A DNA stretch of 64,000 nucleotides from Branchiostoma belcheri. Its lineage: Eukaryota; Chordata; Leptocardii; Amphioxiformes; Branchiostomatidae. A program made the position numbers and the translations under genes. This document shows positions 1 to 42,888 of the stretch, piece after piece. The notes beneath the pieces are model-generated. The model was not told where the DNA came from, did not search any database, and saw nothing but the letters and a program-made list of their open reading frames with translations. Every line of letters begins with the position of its first letter. The first letter of the stretch is position 1. Location of the stretch: the NCBI RefSeq assembly GCF_001625305.1, contig NW_017802547.1, positions 787,901 to 851,900 on the forward strand. Direction: 5' to 3'.

Positions 1-1439
1 AACATGGGAAATCTAGATGTCTTTGTTGATATCCTAGGAGCTCAATTGTGGAAACTCTGAGGAAGAGATACTGTCAAAAGTTCTTCTGCACCATGGGTGA
101 AGGTTAGACATCCAGGTAGTAAGATACGCCCAAAATTCTTCCCCACCCTTTGACAGAAAAATTTGAAGTTGAACTTTAAATATAAGTTTTGGAGGGGCAT
201 TACTTTTTCTATGAGCAACTACTTGTTGCTTATGAATGAATTTAATTTTTATGTTATTTGTGAACAGAGAAAGAGAGCTTGACAACTTAGGATCTTTATC
301 AAAATTTGCATTTGGTACTGACTGTTATGCCCAAAAATTCACACAATGTTGTTTAAAGCTTACAAAGTTCTTATTTTATGTTACATGTAGGTATTATTAT
401 GTTTCCAGAATCTTTTGTAGCTGTCAGTCATCTTAGTCTACTAGCTGATTTTGATCAAGCTTTGATAAAAGCTGAAAACATATAATATGAACATTCATAT
501 ACTGGTAATGTCGTTATGATTTACTGGTCATATAGAACTGTATTGACTACCGTTATGCAAATTATCTGACAGCCAATGAGATGCGTCTTATTTAATTGCA
601 TAGATTTACTTGAGTTATGGTTGGTGGAGAACTATGACCCTAGATTTGTACCTTCGGTGTCCTTTTCGTGTCCTTGGCCCATGTTGTATTTCCGGTTCAC
701 ATTGGTTTGCTGATTTGCATACAATTCAATGCAAAGTATTTTGTGTGGGGGTTGGTCCAGCATACCTTATGTCTCCCATTGAACTGTATGGTATGGCACC
801 ACACTTTCTCTCAACTTTTTATCTTATTGATAAAATTAGTGTAGTTTTGCCTATTTTCATGATGTATAACCCATACTTCTTTTATTTGACAACTACAGTG
901 CTAAAATGCAATTTTTAGTTTAAAGACATTCTGATGGCTGACATTAGAAACAAGTAGAAAGTAGTTATAACACTAGTTGATTCAATGATTGGTAAGATAG
1001 TATTCTTTCTGTAATCAGAATATTAGTAGTGTTCTTGTCTATAAGTATTGGTACACATTTACAGTAAAAATTGATTGAATGTTGGTGTCCCGATAACTAA
1101 GCCAAGGCTATATAGAAACCATTTAACTTCAGTAGGAGAAGTAGTTGTGCCTATAAAGTATAAATGTCAGTTGGAACAACTTGCTGAGTCTCAAGAGGCA
1201 AGTGCTAACACAGAATTCCTTACAAGTGTTGGTGGTGCCTAGGTCTACAGGTTTTAAGTCTGTGTCCAGTTTGTCAGACATTCCTTACCGCATAGTTCAG
1301 CCCTGGTTGGTAACCGCTCAGCACCAGAATGCAGTGTACACTCGGTAGGACTTGAGTAAATTCCCGTGTTTGTATAAACTGCTATCAAGCACCGCTCAAT
1401 CGACTGTACAGTTTGTTGTGTACACTATCCTAACTCACA

Positions 1440-1740
1440 AAGTCCACTTCGCATGCTCATCAAAAACGCCTTTTTCTACCCGTGCCCTCCGCGGTGCTTT
1501 GCCAACGATGTTACGTACATTTGCAGGACGGTATATTTTGTTCAGTGTCTGTCAATACTGTATATCCAGGCAAAAAGCTACGGCCTCTCATTTGAAAGGC
1601 TAAGGTTTGGCTAAAAGCTTCTGTATGTTAGATATTCAAGATATGGGACCTCGTGCTTTTACCAGCGTCGGTTGTTTAGGAGGGGTGTATGCCAGTGAAA
1701 ACGGGACGGCACGGTGCGTAGCTCTCCAGTGGGGTAAGTT
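1440..1740 (+). promoter_or_regulatory. Candidate promoter or 5' non-coding exon of Gli
   Basis: This block is richer in G+C and in CpG than its surroundings and ends in a perfect GTAAGT donor (GT at 1734). A non-coding exon ending at 1733 could be joined to the acceptor at 12885-12886. There is no direct proof of transcription; the call rests only on base composition, the donor and its position upstream of Gli. Confidence 0.2.
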
Positions 1741-3196
1741 GATTTAATTGGTGTCTCGCGTACTTGTCGGTCTTCGTGCACGATGTGAAGTCCTTGCGCT
1801 GCCTCTGTTCCGTGGCACTGGGGTCACGGGCCTGCTTCCCAATGGCGCAAGTGGTGTTTCTTTTGTCTCGCGAGCAAAGTTTATGTTTGGGTGGCTGAAA
1901 AGCTAGACAAATATTGGGGCTTTTCAGAAGGTGTGTTGGGCGTATTGTGTCGGGGGCTAGAAGATACTCCAGCGGAGTATGGGATTACGTATGCGCATAC
2001 TTTTCTCAGAGTATCGTTTTTTACGTACAGGAAGCAACATACAAACTTTGTTTCAAACACTAGTCTAGAGTATGTAGTTTCTCTCCCTTTGTCTCCAAAC
2101 AAAACCATTAGCAATTCTTCTTTATGTGTTAAACCTATTTAAGATGCCCACCGCTTATAACTACATGCTATACAAATGCCTACTCTACAACAAAACAACT
2201 AGGGGACTGTAACATTTGAAACACGATATTTCATCTGCTGCTACCCTGAGACCTAAAATACTTTAGATATCTCTTTAACTGAACTGATAGTAGGATGATG
2301 TGCAGACTTTTGTGGACATTTCTGTTTTTAGATTGTACTGTGAGCTACACAAAGCAACAGTTGTCTAAACTGAAGGTATCGCTGTCGGTGTAAGATATAC
2401 ACAGAGTGTGAAGTTACAGATGTGTAAGGCTATCGCCGCATCTAGAGGGGGACTAGAGATATCGACAGTTGGAAGTGATATGTGAAATTTGCCGTCATGA
2501 ATGCCTCCATTGGACCAGGAATGCCCAAGTGCTTCCTCTGATTACATCAGGAGCATGTGTGTGTGGTTGGTTAGTGTTGCAGGCTGTTGGGTCGCATCCA
2601 TGGTGAAATGTTCCAGGGTTGTACGCACATTGTACAGCCATGTGTTGACTTCTGTAGGGTGTGTCTTGTCAGAGTTAGCTATGGTTAGCAAGGCTAATCT
2701 CCAAGCAGATGTTAGGGTAGAACTGTTGGTCTTCTATGACAGTTACACACTCCTAGTCGTAAACAAGGTGGCACTGTTGATTTACATCAATACTTATGTT
2801 GTTTCATCTTGGTAGGATACATCTCTGACATAAATTTTGTAAATTTTGTCTTTTATAAACTTTTCTTGAAATTAGAAACAGATATGAAGGACAAATTAAA
2901 GTGCAATGTAGACGAAAGAACAACAGGACAGTCACAAAGATACAGGGACAGCAAAACGATCCCAGATGGTTACAAGTTTCTGTGCTGACCCCAAGATACG
3001 ACCTTGAACTGAAGCACAGGTGACTCAGGATATCCTGGAAACAAAAATATTTTAAGATTTAACTTTGTGTACTGACTGGTATCCTACCACAACATATGAC
3101 TTACAGATTTTAAAGAATGGGTTTCGTAAAAAGAGATTAAAATTTTAAAAAAAATTTAAAAAATTAAACATTTGTGGTTTTGCATCAGGATTCACC

Positions 3197-3212
3197 TCAT
3201 GAATATTCATGA
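3197..3212. repeat. 16-base perfect palindrome
   Basis: The sequence TCATGAATATTCATGA reads identically on both strands with no spacer. It lies in otherwise AT-rich non-coding DNA. It could be a dimeric factor site or chance. Confidence 0.6.
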
Positions 3213-4044
3213 GCCCCCGATGGTATCCATGCCTGACCCTTTTATTTTCCCCAGGCATTTTTGTGAAGGCTGGCTGCTGTGTATCCCTCACTAACCCAGT
3301 CAGCTTGTTCCTGTCTCCTCTACAGGTGTCAAAAGACAGCTCACAGAAACACTGGTGCTGGCCCTGATAACAGCGCTTGATGCTATCTCAGAGAACTGTA
3401 CCGTATTGTAGCCACAGGTAGAAGAAAGGGACCAGAAGGCTGAATTAAACTACTGTAAATTAATTTATTTTTGCAAGGACTTTAATTTTGTAGTAGGAGG
3501 GGTAAGGAGGATTTCACGAAACGATTCTGTAGTAGTATAGTAAAAGAAAGCCCTGATGTACATAAAAATCAGGGCTCGAAATACTTTTTCTGCTTACCTG
3601 CACTGGCGAAGGTAACACTGAAAATTACCTGCACCACTCAGACAAACATAAGTATAGATCAAACTAAAAACTGTTCAAAAACTATTACCATTTACTGGAT
3701 TATGCAAATGAATTAGGAAAAACAGTTGGATGCTAAGTTGTTCAATCTGAATCAGCAAATAGACAAAGCATACACAGGACCAATTTACATCTGCAGTGTA
3801 AAGCCTTTCCTTGTGGATAACCTGCTGTGTTTTACACACATACACTCTGTGATGTGTATTCGGCTGTGGTTGTGAACTAGAGATTATAAACCTCAATGTA
3901 GGGAGAGTAAAGATGATCACACTGCTAATCTCCAAGCAGATCTTGGAAAGCAAAATCATAATGGTTTCTGTTACAAGCAGCCTCAATTAAAAGAGAAACA
4001 GGGAACTAAAAAACACACTGACTTTGCATTCTATCATCTGCTTG

Positions 4045-4404
4045 GGCTTAGGAAAAAAAAAGTTGTGTTCCCTGTTTCCCCGGTCCTAGAAAAAACTGCC
4101 CTAGCCTTTTTTATGTGGACTCCTGCAAGAGACATAAATTTTTCCAGCTGATCGACCTTTTCTAGCTCCATGATCTGACACCTGAGTGATAAAACGTCCA
4201 ACAATCAGTTTTCAAACATTGACATTGAAAATGAAAGTGTCCTCATGCAAGTTTTACTTTGCTAAACTGTAAGCTATAAGTTGGATCACTAAATAAAGAT
4301 CGCCAAAGTCGAAAAAAAAAGAAAGAAAAAAAAGATAATCCCTACCTACCGACCCTAATTTTTCAGGCCTGAAACAGGAAACACAATGTTTTTTATCCTA
4401 GGCC
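4045..4404. mobile_element. MITE family A, copy 1
   Basis: A 360-base non-coding element with terminal inverted repeats: it starts GGCTTAGGAAAAAA and ends TTTATCCTAGGCC, with the complementary pair GTTCCCTGTTTCC / GAAACAGGAAACAC just inside. It is flanked by the direct repeat TTG (4042-4044 and 4405-4407). The interior matches the copies at 9470 and 15928 over nearly the whole length. It has no coding capacity, so it must have been mobilised by a transposase elsewhere. A three-base target duplication fits PIF/Harbinger-like or CACTA-like elements; the superfamily is not proven. Confidence 0.8.
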
Positions 4405-4488
4405 TTGGAGCTGTTTCATTGGCTTGTCCTATGTGTGTGTGTGTACTGTGGGGGGCAGTCAAAAAAACTTTGACTTAAAAATGTAAAC

Positions 4489-4574
4489 AAGAAGCCATAG
4501 GCGACAATTCTCCGTGAAGTATTATATATTGCAACAAAAAGAAGTAGCCATTGGCGACAATTCTCTGTGAAGTG
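4489..4574. repeat. Imperfect tandem duplication
   Basis: Two direct copies of a segment of about 33 bases with the core GGCGACAATTCTC lie about 50 bases apart (4489-4520 and 4540-4574). It is a local duplication in non-coding DNA and looks recent because only a few positions differ. Confidence 0.6.
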
Positions 4575-4599
4575 TGATAAATCGAACAAAGAAAAATTG

Positions 4600-4780
4600 T
4601 TTAAAACGCGCGTCGGCTCAGTCATCTTAAGACGCAACAACCAATCAGAGATGCGAGATGCCTACACGTGACGCGGGAAGGGCGCGCGATGCCCGAAATA
4701 TTTTTGCGTCAATATTCAGCGCCGTGATTCAAGAGATTAATACCCGGAAACAATTTTTTTCTTGTTTTGAACGCATTAAC
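4600..4780. promoter_or_regulatory. CpG-rich candidate promoter
   Basis: A cluster of CpG dinucleotides and promoter-type motifs: a CCAAT-type CCAATCAG near 4640, the E-box/ATF-like CACGTGACGCG near 4665 and the run GGGCGCGCGATG near 4680. No TATA box is evident. It could serve Gli or an unrelated transcript. The evidence is composition and motifs only. Confidence 0.2.
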
Positions 4781-7700
4781 ATGCATTTACGCTAATCTAG
4801 TATGATTCAGGGTTTACTTTTTAACCTGCCATGGCCAGATTATCTAAAGATGTGTGTATTGTGTGTACAATCTATAGAAAGAGAAATGTACATCAGGTCC
4901 GATCATCCGATTTTCACGTTTCGGTTTTTGGACTCGGTTCATGAACGTATTTTGGTTGGCTCCTGGAATGTGCAAAAAAATGACTCCCGGGACTGTCTAC
5001 AGGGAACACTCGCACATTCGCGGTGTATCAGGACAGCGCGACTGGTCGTCATTAGCGCAGTAACAGTTGCATAAACGGACGAAACCATTTCAAAGAAATG
5101 GGGATGTTTCGAAAATAAGCATTTACTCCAATATCAAAACAGCTACGGTAAAAATAAAAAGACGTGCATCATCCCGGACATAATGCAACACCACATGCGA
5201 AATTACACAGAAATGCGACGTACGGAAGAATGCGTTTTGGCTGCGAACATCTTCCAAAAAACTTGGCATCTCTTAACCATGGGCAAAAACATCTGGAACC
5301 ACTTATAAAAACCACCCCGTATCTGCATGAACTTTTTTGAACCCCACTGCTATTCCAAACAACGCGTTTTTCTGGACCATTCCAATTCGCCTCGTAATTG
5401 TAGGGGTGCGTCTGCGATATTACATTGACCGCGAAAGCAGCAACGGCAAAAATACACTTTCGTGCATCAACACGGGCATGCCCGCAGACGGCGTATAAAA
5501 TTGCGTGCCGATTACACAAAGAGAACCCAGTGTTTTGACTGCGAACATGAAAAATCTGCCGATTACAACACTCCGTCCGGAGGTCCTGACCTCCTTCACG
5601 GAGTAATAATGCTGATTGAGACTCAAACTAGCTGTATTTGGTAACATCATCCTCCTAACACGTAACTTCAAAGGTTGAACCTTCATTTGGTCACCATGTT
5701 TGCTTTCACAGTCCTTTCCAGAATTACAGAACTTCCACTCTGCGTCTTCCGCTTTCCTTTTGCTGCCTAAACTCTAAATCCTCTGTCATATTCTCATAAT
5801 CCTTCAGTTCCCAGGTCTATTTCTGGATTCTAGCTGTCTACACCATGTGCTCAACAGGGCTGTAGACTGGTTAGACTTATATATTCCACACAATCTCTCG
5901 CTTTATTTCTTGACACCTTGCTTAGTTTACTGCCATACTTACAGGTGTGTGTATTTTCATTGGGTCACTGTGTAACTTTGATTGTAAAGTTACACAACCA
6001 TTAAGTGTTCGTTTTTCTTACGCTTTTGAATTCAATTGTTTGATCTCTCAGTTTAATTTTAATTTTGTAACTTCCAGAACATGAAAATTTTACATTCCAA
6101 TCGAATGAAAGATTTTTTGGGAAATTGTTTTAAAATTTTTACAGGGTTGCATAGAAATATAGGCAGACAATATTTATATTTATTATAGCTTCCTATCAGA
6201 CAATGAGTTATGAACGCTAAAAAGAAATACAACTGTTCCTCAGAGTTTTGGAATTCATCAAATTCTAATCTCACCATAAATTCAGTAGGAGGGGCGACAG
6301 AGTTAAGCCTGTCCTTTTAGCTCAAGGTCAGAGAAAGATAATGAGCGGAGGCACCAGTGGCACATTTGGTTTGAATTTTGGTTGTGTTGGGGTTGGGTAA
6401 CAGTCCTTCCTAACAAGACTTGAGGTGTTCCATTTGGTCTAGAAGGGGGAGGGAGGGCTCAGTCTCAACTCCCATATCTGCCTACAAGTTACAAGTGCGG
6501 ATGAATTAGCATATAATTAGCATATGACCCATGACCAAATATTACCCTCACTGGTGTCAGTTTTTCCTCAGACACCATCACGGCCCAACTTACAACTGAC
6601 ACGCTACGGTTATACCGACACCAGTTGAAATTGTGTGTTTTACTAGTCAAGGGCAACATCTAGGGAAAAAGAAGTTACAAATTTGCAAAGTAGAGGGTAC
6701 TTCCCCTATGCTCCCAGGTGATATGTCCTTTAAAATTTGTCAAGCCTGATATTGATATTTATGTTTGTATGTTACTCAAGCCCAGTCCAATGTTATTTGT
6801 TAAATTTCCAGGCGAAAATTATGTTCGACTCGTGACTTTGAGATTAGCAGACCTTCTAGTGATCAACAAATTAGACTGAAGGTGTTAGACAGTTTGACGC
6901 CAGCTTTTTGACAAAACGTAACTTTATTATCAGTGTATTAGTTGAGAAGGAATTGTTGTGAAAACTCCACTTGTTGCATGTGTTATGCCACATTGTTTAG
7001 CGTGATTCCAAGAAACCGGCTATCTTCTTATGTGACTCGTAAAGTAGTTTGATTAGTTTCCTTGCCAGAATTAGGAAAAGGGTGCTGTTGTACTTCACAG
7101 TCAAAATTCTATATATAGGGTGGAGAAATATCTTGTTAGGTTACTCTTGAATTTGTATAATTAGGTTTTCTTGCCAGAATTAGGGAAAGAACAGTCTGGT
7201 GGTCTCTACCATTATTTGTTACAGTCCAAATTTCATAAAGGGTGTGGAGACAACCCTCCATTTGACCTATGCGGACACAGTTCACCAAACTCTTTCTTTG
7301 TCCCATCGTGTACCAGACAGCACGTATCCAAGCGTAGCAACCCTACACCCTCTCTTTCTTTATGTGCCACAAATTTGGCATTTCAATGTACAGGCTCCTG
7401 CTGTTTTGGTCCCCTGAACTATGCAGCTGAGGCAATGAAAGGTCCTTGCCTTTGCTGTCTGTCAGTTCCATGTTATTTCAGCTGGTCAGTTCGCTTCCTC
7501 GGCACTCTTGCCAACGTAGCGCCGCCTTATTATGCTATAAACTTCATTTGTCTGTTTGTAGTGATTCGTTTAGGATGCTTTGGTAGGAAATGTTGACAGG
7601 AATAAAACAGCTGCATGGATGTAAAGAAGTCCTACACAGCAGTTGCAGTTCTTATCAGCTTTTGTGTATTCCCCATGAATCCAGGCAGGGGAGCTATCCC

Positions 7701-8934
7701 ACTGAGTTGGGGCTTCAAACAAACTTTCCTGACATCAGCAAGTTTTCAATCTGACCAGATTTACAATCTCAACATGGCTTCCACGCCACAAACCTGGTTC
7801 TTGTTTAGATAATTAGTTTGTGACTCCCGTGTTCTCCTTTGGAAGTGCAGGGTTTGGTATAGAGGAATTTTGTTCACCCCCCTCCCCCATACAGAGTGAG
7901 ATAGTGTCTTTCCTCACTGGGGTGACAGCTAGAGAAGGCAGAATCAGATTGTTTGCTCACAGTGACCCCAAGGGTCATCTGCCGAGACAGCATCTCACCT
8001 GGCTCCAGAAGGAAGACATTTGTTTAAGACGTTGAAACGTAGAAATAAATATCCCTTTTCAACATCCAATAGTTTCCAAGTACCATGGCGGAACACAACA
8101 GTCATTCTTGTCAAAGTAAATTAGAAAATTTTCAGAGGTATGACTGTGTTTGTATTCGCTGAGGAAACGGGTGAAACTCAACTACTTAGCAAGAGGATTT
8201 TCACAACAAACAGCTCTCGTATGAGATTGTATTATGTTTATTTTGGACACTGGATTTTACTTCATAGATGACAGTACAGATCCATTCTTTGTTGGGAGAA
8301 GAATTGAACTACTGGCATGTGTTAATGTAAGGTGTGGTTACAGGTCAAGGATTGTTAGCCTGTTCCACCTGCCTTCCCTCAAGGTATAAACTCACATGGA
8401 CAGAAGCCAGATAATTTGGAGATTAGAACAACCTTCCAATTTAAATTGTCAATAGAATGTTGAATTAGTACTAAATGGGACTGTTTCTTTGTTAATTCAA
8501 ATCTATACCTGAAGGCATCATTATTTTTATCCAGTTATACATTCCAAAAAACTTCAAAACTTTGTCTTACTTCTGTAATACAGAAATATGATATTGTACA
8601 ATATACTAGTATGCAATGATCGGTGTTGGGAATTTCACCTACTTGAATTCTGATTTTTAAGAAAATAACAGTCTTTACTTTCTTCCAAACATACCTGTCC
8701 AGAAAGATACGTACAATTAGAAAGTGTCCATCTCTAATTTAACCTGAACTGTGTGGCCTCTGACACTCTTGAAATTAGCTTATTTATTGTCTGTCCTGTG
8801 TAGTCTTTAATTAGCCTGGGTTAACATACATGTACAACACTCTTGTTTTTGTTTACGCCTCTGGCTTTAGGGCATACCAAAGTACCTATGGAAAGTGGAG
8901 CCCCTTCATTTATGGGGGCCCGCATGCCCGTTTC

Positions 8935-9165
8935 CATACAGCGTAATCGGCTGTTTTAATTCTACGTAGAACATAGACGGACTGCTCTAATTCAACATAG
9001 AGCGTAATTGGCACATTTTGCGTAAAGCGTAATTCGCCATTTTAATTCCAGGTAATGCGTTGTAGTTACCTGGAATTTCTCGTAAAGCATAATGGGAGGC
9101 TTCTTGAATTCAGTGTAATACGTAACCGGCTCCCAAAATTTAGCGTAGAGCATTGTCAGGACTCC
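8935..9165. repeat. Degenerate tandem repeat, period about 60 bases
   Basis: Several diverged units carry the recurring word GCGTAAT or TACGTA followed by TTTTAATTC. On the minus strand they stay open and give a repeating peptide (LYAKFWEPV..., LYEKFQVTT..., LYAKCANYA...), but this is a product of the repeat and not a recognised protein. Direct copies of CCTCATTTATG-like sequence lie on both sides (about 8902 and 9177). Confidence 0.5.
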
Positions 9166-9469
9166 CCCATGCAGGCCCTCATTTATGAAAAGTTGAGGTG
9201 ACCCTGGGGTCACAAATGATGGGCAACTACAAATGTTGGTCAGTTGATGCGTTTTGCATAAACTTTTGCCACCTTTTTTAGAGGTGATTTTACAGCAAGT
9301 CAATGATTTTGGTGGAACAGTGTTAAGTCATACACTTTTGCATAATATACTAGAACACCTTGTTAATTGTTATATGGTCTCGTCTGTAGTATTGGACATC
9401 CGGTAATTTTCAACAGTTATAGCCTTTTAGGTCTAGACTGTTCTTTTGTGTGTGAGTTACAGGGCTTTG

Positions 9470-9832
9470 CTAGGGATAGGAAAAAAATGTTGTGTTTCCA
9501 GTTTCACGAATGACCCTAGAAAAAAACTGCTAACCCTAGGCTTTATTTGGGTGAAGGTACAAATTTTTAGCTGATCGACCATTCCTTGCTCCATAATCTG
9601 ACACCTAAGTAATCAAACATTGTACAATTGGTTTCCCAACATTGACATTGAAAATATAATAAGTGTCCCTCATGCAAGTTTTACTTTGTTAAACTATATT
9701 GTATAAGTTGGATCACTAGAGATTGCCAAAGTCTAATAAAAAAAAGAAATAAAGAAAAAAAAGATAATCCCTACCTACCAACCCTATTTTTTCAGGACTG
9801 AAACAGGAAACACAACATTTTTTTCCTAGGCC
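9470..9832. mobile_element. MITE family A, copy 2
   Basis: Same element as at 4045-4404 and 15928-16299, in the same orientation. The right terminus is intact (TTTTTTTCCTAGGCC) while the left terminus is altered (GATAGGAAAAAAATG), so the exact start and the target duplication cannot be set. The internal blocks CTGATCGACCATT and ATAATCCCTACCTACC are shared with the other copies. Confidence 0.75.
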
Positions 9833-12280
9833 GTACTTTTTGTAGAGCCATCTTGGATAGCAGTTAACCTTCTCCCTGCAGCCTAACACCATAACTTTCT
9901 GAGTTACTGTGATCTGGTGCTAAATGGCTACCTTAGCAGACTGATGGTTAAAGACCAGGTGTGTTGGTGGATAGACATGTTGATATATTGTCTGTTACAT
10001 TTGATTGACACTTGCGCATGTAACCAATTAGATAGGAGAACATGGGGGCAAAGGTGAAAGGTCACCAAAATGTCATAACAACTTAAACATAAATATTGTT
10101 ACTTCACCCCAAGAGAATGAAGTATTGTTTTTGGCTTGTCTGGCTGTATATGTTTCCGCAATTTCCAATATATACACAATGCAGTGTTGCCATACTTTCT
10201 CAGTGTTGCTATTTTTGTCTGGATGGGTTGCAAAGTGGTATGGGTAAGGGGGTGAAGTCTGCCAATTCTAATCGCCTTCTTCGAAATTAGTATTACCTAG
10301 ATACATGTACCGCAGATATATGTATTGTCTTGCAATCCAAGGAAACATTTTCTATATGTATCTATAGTTCTGTTGCAGAAAGAACAGAATTTAAAATGTT
10401 GACTGTCTTACTTTCTCCTAATGTAGGAAAGGCAAGATAATTTGATGACATGACAAGACTGGATAAAAAAACAGGTGTTGAAGTGATAAACTTAAAACAA
10501 ACATTTCAGCCGAACTTGAACTTGTGTAACAAATAGGGTAACAGTCTGTGAACTCTCAGTGGTAGTGCCTACTAGTGAGGGGAAGTCTTCTAGTCAGGAT
10601 GTCTCAACTGTTTCCAAAATAGTTTTCTGGAAACCCAACCATGACTGTGTTGTCTAACTAAGGACAAAGGAATGGCAGCCCTAACAAAAGTAGGCAAGTA
10701 TAAACACTCTGGTACAAATACTTACTTAACTCAGGTCTTGCAGGGTTAGTTCTAAAAGCTCATGTGCAGTTTTGTCTGTTTATGCATGTAGATTTAGGTC
10801 TAAGCTGAAGATTTGTCTGATACGAAATTTGTTGATAGTTGAGTGGACATGTCTATGATGAAACTAGAATATTTTGTGATAGATTAAAGTTTTAGCTTTA
10901 TGTTTTGTATCAGAGCTAATATGATATAATATTGGGTAAAACAGATGTTTCGACATATGAGTTTGTAACTGGCCGATTGTTGCAAAAGATCAAAGAAAGG
11001 ACCAAGTAGCTGTGTTATCAGGTAGATTTCTAAGCAGACCTATGGGGCCTTGTTTCTTTATCATAGTTCAGTGTGAAAGACAAAAGCCAGCAATTTGGTA
11101 AAGGATGTGTGTCCTTCTGTGATTGGTCAAACTGGAAGGAGTTTCAGTCCTTGAAAATAACATTCACACTTTAGATAACACCAGTTTATTTAGTTGGTTA
11201 TCAGACTTTTGAAAATGATAATTTAGCAAAATAATAATTCAGCAAGAGGACATGAAAAGAAGGGGCTGGGACTCTGGAGGAAAGTTGGATTGGACTATAT
11301 TCTTTCAACTACATTTTTAAAATTTCAAGAATCATTACCCTAGGACAACTGTTGGGGAAATATCAGGTCAAATTGAAAATTGAATATTTCTCGAATATTG
11401 TTTAAAAAAGTTGACAAAAAATGCTGTTCAATAACAGATAGTCCACATTACCTGTTTCCCAGAAAAAAGTAGCTGTTAGGGACTTTGTGTTCGTTTCAGA
11501 TAGTTCTTAGCTTGGTGGCAAACTTTTGAGCAACATTAGTGGTAGACTCCAAGCTTTAGCTGGTACTGTTACTCACTTAATGTTCACTGTAGCAAAAGTT
11601 TGCGGTCTGAGAAAAATGGAAATGTTCATGGAACTATACGTGTTAGTAGGTGCAGCAAAAGGAAAGTCAACAAATTATTTGTTCACAGTATTGATAAGTT
11701 TGTGGTACAGAAGTAACCGTGAAAACCACGAGTATAAAAGTATGTGAAAACCATGAATATAAACTACAGCGAAAAAATGGTGATTTACAGTACAATGTGT
11801 ATGCCAGGGGAGACGTCTACCTGTGATGTGCTATCAGACCAGGCTAGTGGTGGTGACTACTTGACACCTTTGAAACCTAGCTAATGCCCACCTTTAAACA
11901 ACTTCTGCAAGGGTGTGAGAGAGCTAATGCCTGAGGTGTACTTACCATTTTCTGTACTAATTCTGCTTTGTTGTTATCAGGAAGTAACCAAAATGTTAAA
12001 TTCATGGTGGCCATTAAGATTTAAGACTTTTCTGGCTTTGTGTTGATCCATTAGCTGGTGTGGAGTATTGACCTGTATTGATTTCGGTCATGTTTGTATG
12101 ATCTTATCAGTTTGAAGATTTTGTACGGAGATGCCAAGACTTTCAAGTCGAAATGCCGTACTGTGAATTCGTTTACATCGGTGATTGTTGAATTTCCTGG
12201 CACCACAAAAACAAAGAGTTTGTGGTGTCTTCGAATCCAGGGTTTAAACAATGGAAGATATAACAAGAGCTACCTACCAT

Positions 12281-12535
12281 CTAAAATTCATGACCCTAGC
12301 ATGTGGCAAGATATCAAAACTGGAACTTGCGCTGCAGTACCAAGGGAAGCCACAAGGGGGCCCAAAATGTATATTAATTATTTCCAGTTTTAGTCACACC
12401 CTACCAACGCACCAAATATGAAACCAATCCATCAAGCTGTTCTTGAGTTATCTTGTTGACCAACCAACAGAATGACAGACAGACAGACAAACGCAACTGA
12501 AAATATAACCTCCATGACATTTCATGGAGGTAATA
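12281..12535 (+). repeat. SINE-like or LINE 3'-end repeat, copy 1
   Basis: This segment is related along its length to 55769-56012: both contain GAGATATCAAAAC-like and CTGCAGTACC words, an ACAGACAGACAAACGC tract, and end in a small hairpin followed by GGTAATAA. The ordered similarity and the conserved 3' end with stem and short tail are typical of non-LTR retrotransposon 3' ends or SINEs. Family not identified. Confidence 0.55.
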
Positions 12536-12886
12536 AGCGTTCGCAGATGTGATGAGTTTGTAGCAAGAGGTTACTGAGAAAATGGCTAACTATAATTCAC
12601 TCACTGACAAGTACTTGGCTGGACACCAAGATACATGTAGGTGTTGCTTCAAAGCAAAGCTGTCCGCATTTAAGATTAGCAAAAGTAGCAAAAGCTTTCT
12701 ATAGTAATTTTTTTTCTGCAAAAGTCACAGTGAAGCCCTGCAAACAGTTAAAAGGGAAGAAAATTGAAACAAGTGAAGAAAATTGAGGGTTTGGTTATGT
12801 CCTACATCAATGAAGCAATGTTGCTTGAAGAGATAGTATTGTAAAAGTGTGTGTTTATGATTTGATGTTGTTCTGTGTCCCTACAG

Positions 12887-12910
12887 AAGTGAGACCACTA
12901 TGAGATAGCG
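12887..12910 (+). other. Gli 5' UTR segment of first coding exon
   Basis: A pyrimidine-containing acceptor (TCCCTACAG, AG at 12885-12886) precedes 24 bases of leader. An in-frame TGA lies in these bases, so the Met at 12911 cannot be extended upstream within this exon. The upstream partner exon was not identified. Confidence 0.55.
12900..12908 (+). promoter_or_regulatory. Two-codon upstream ORF before Gli start
   Basis: ATG AGA TAG (Met-Arg-stop) ends only two bases before the Gli ATG at 12911. It lies in the leader of the same exon whichever upstream exon is used. Such minimal uORFs can reduce initiation at the next start; whether this one does is untested. Confidence 0.5.

Positions 12911-42888
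<29,978 letters not shown>

Larger units (their letters stand above)
1..12886. other. 5' flank of Gli without a recognisable coding gene
   Basis: No exon with both splice signals and a recognisable protein was found here. Short open frames exist on both strands but none shows family motifs, and most are interrupted by AT-rich DNA. The stretch contains two CpG-richer zones (about 1440-1990 and 4600-5560), two copies of one MITE family, a degenerate tandem repeat near 9 kb and a SINE-like repeat at its right end. Because the first Gli coding exon is preceded by a clear splice acceptor, part of this stretch is probably a 5' intron of Gli with a non-coding first exon somewhere inside or upstream of the window. 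Confidence 0.5.

Noticed and set aside
5169..5686. Overlapping ORFs with Cys/His residues on both strands, and a weak internal similarity around TGCGAACAT (5245 and 5539)
   Set aside because: The Cys/His pattern does not form a zinc-finger spacing, and there is no splice-framed continuation. The two similar parts are too diverged to call a duplicated gene.
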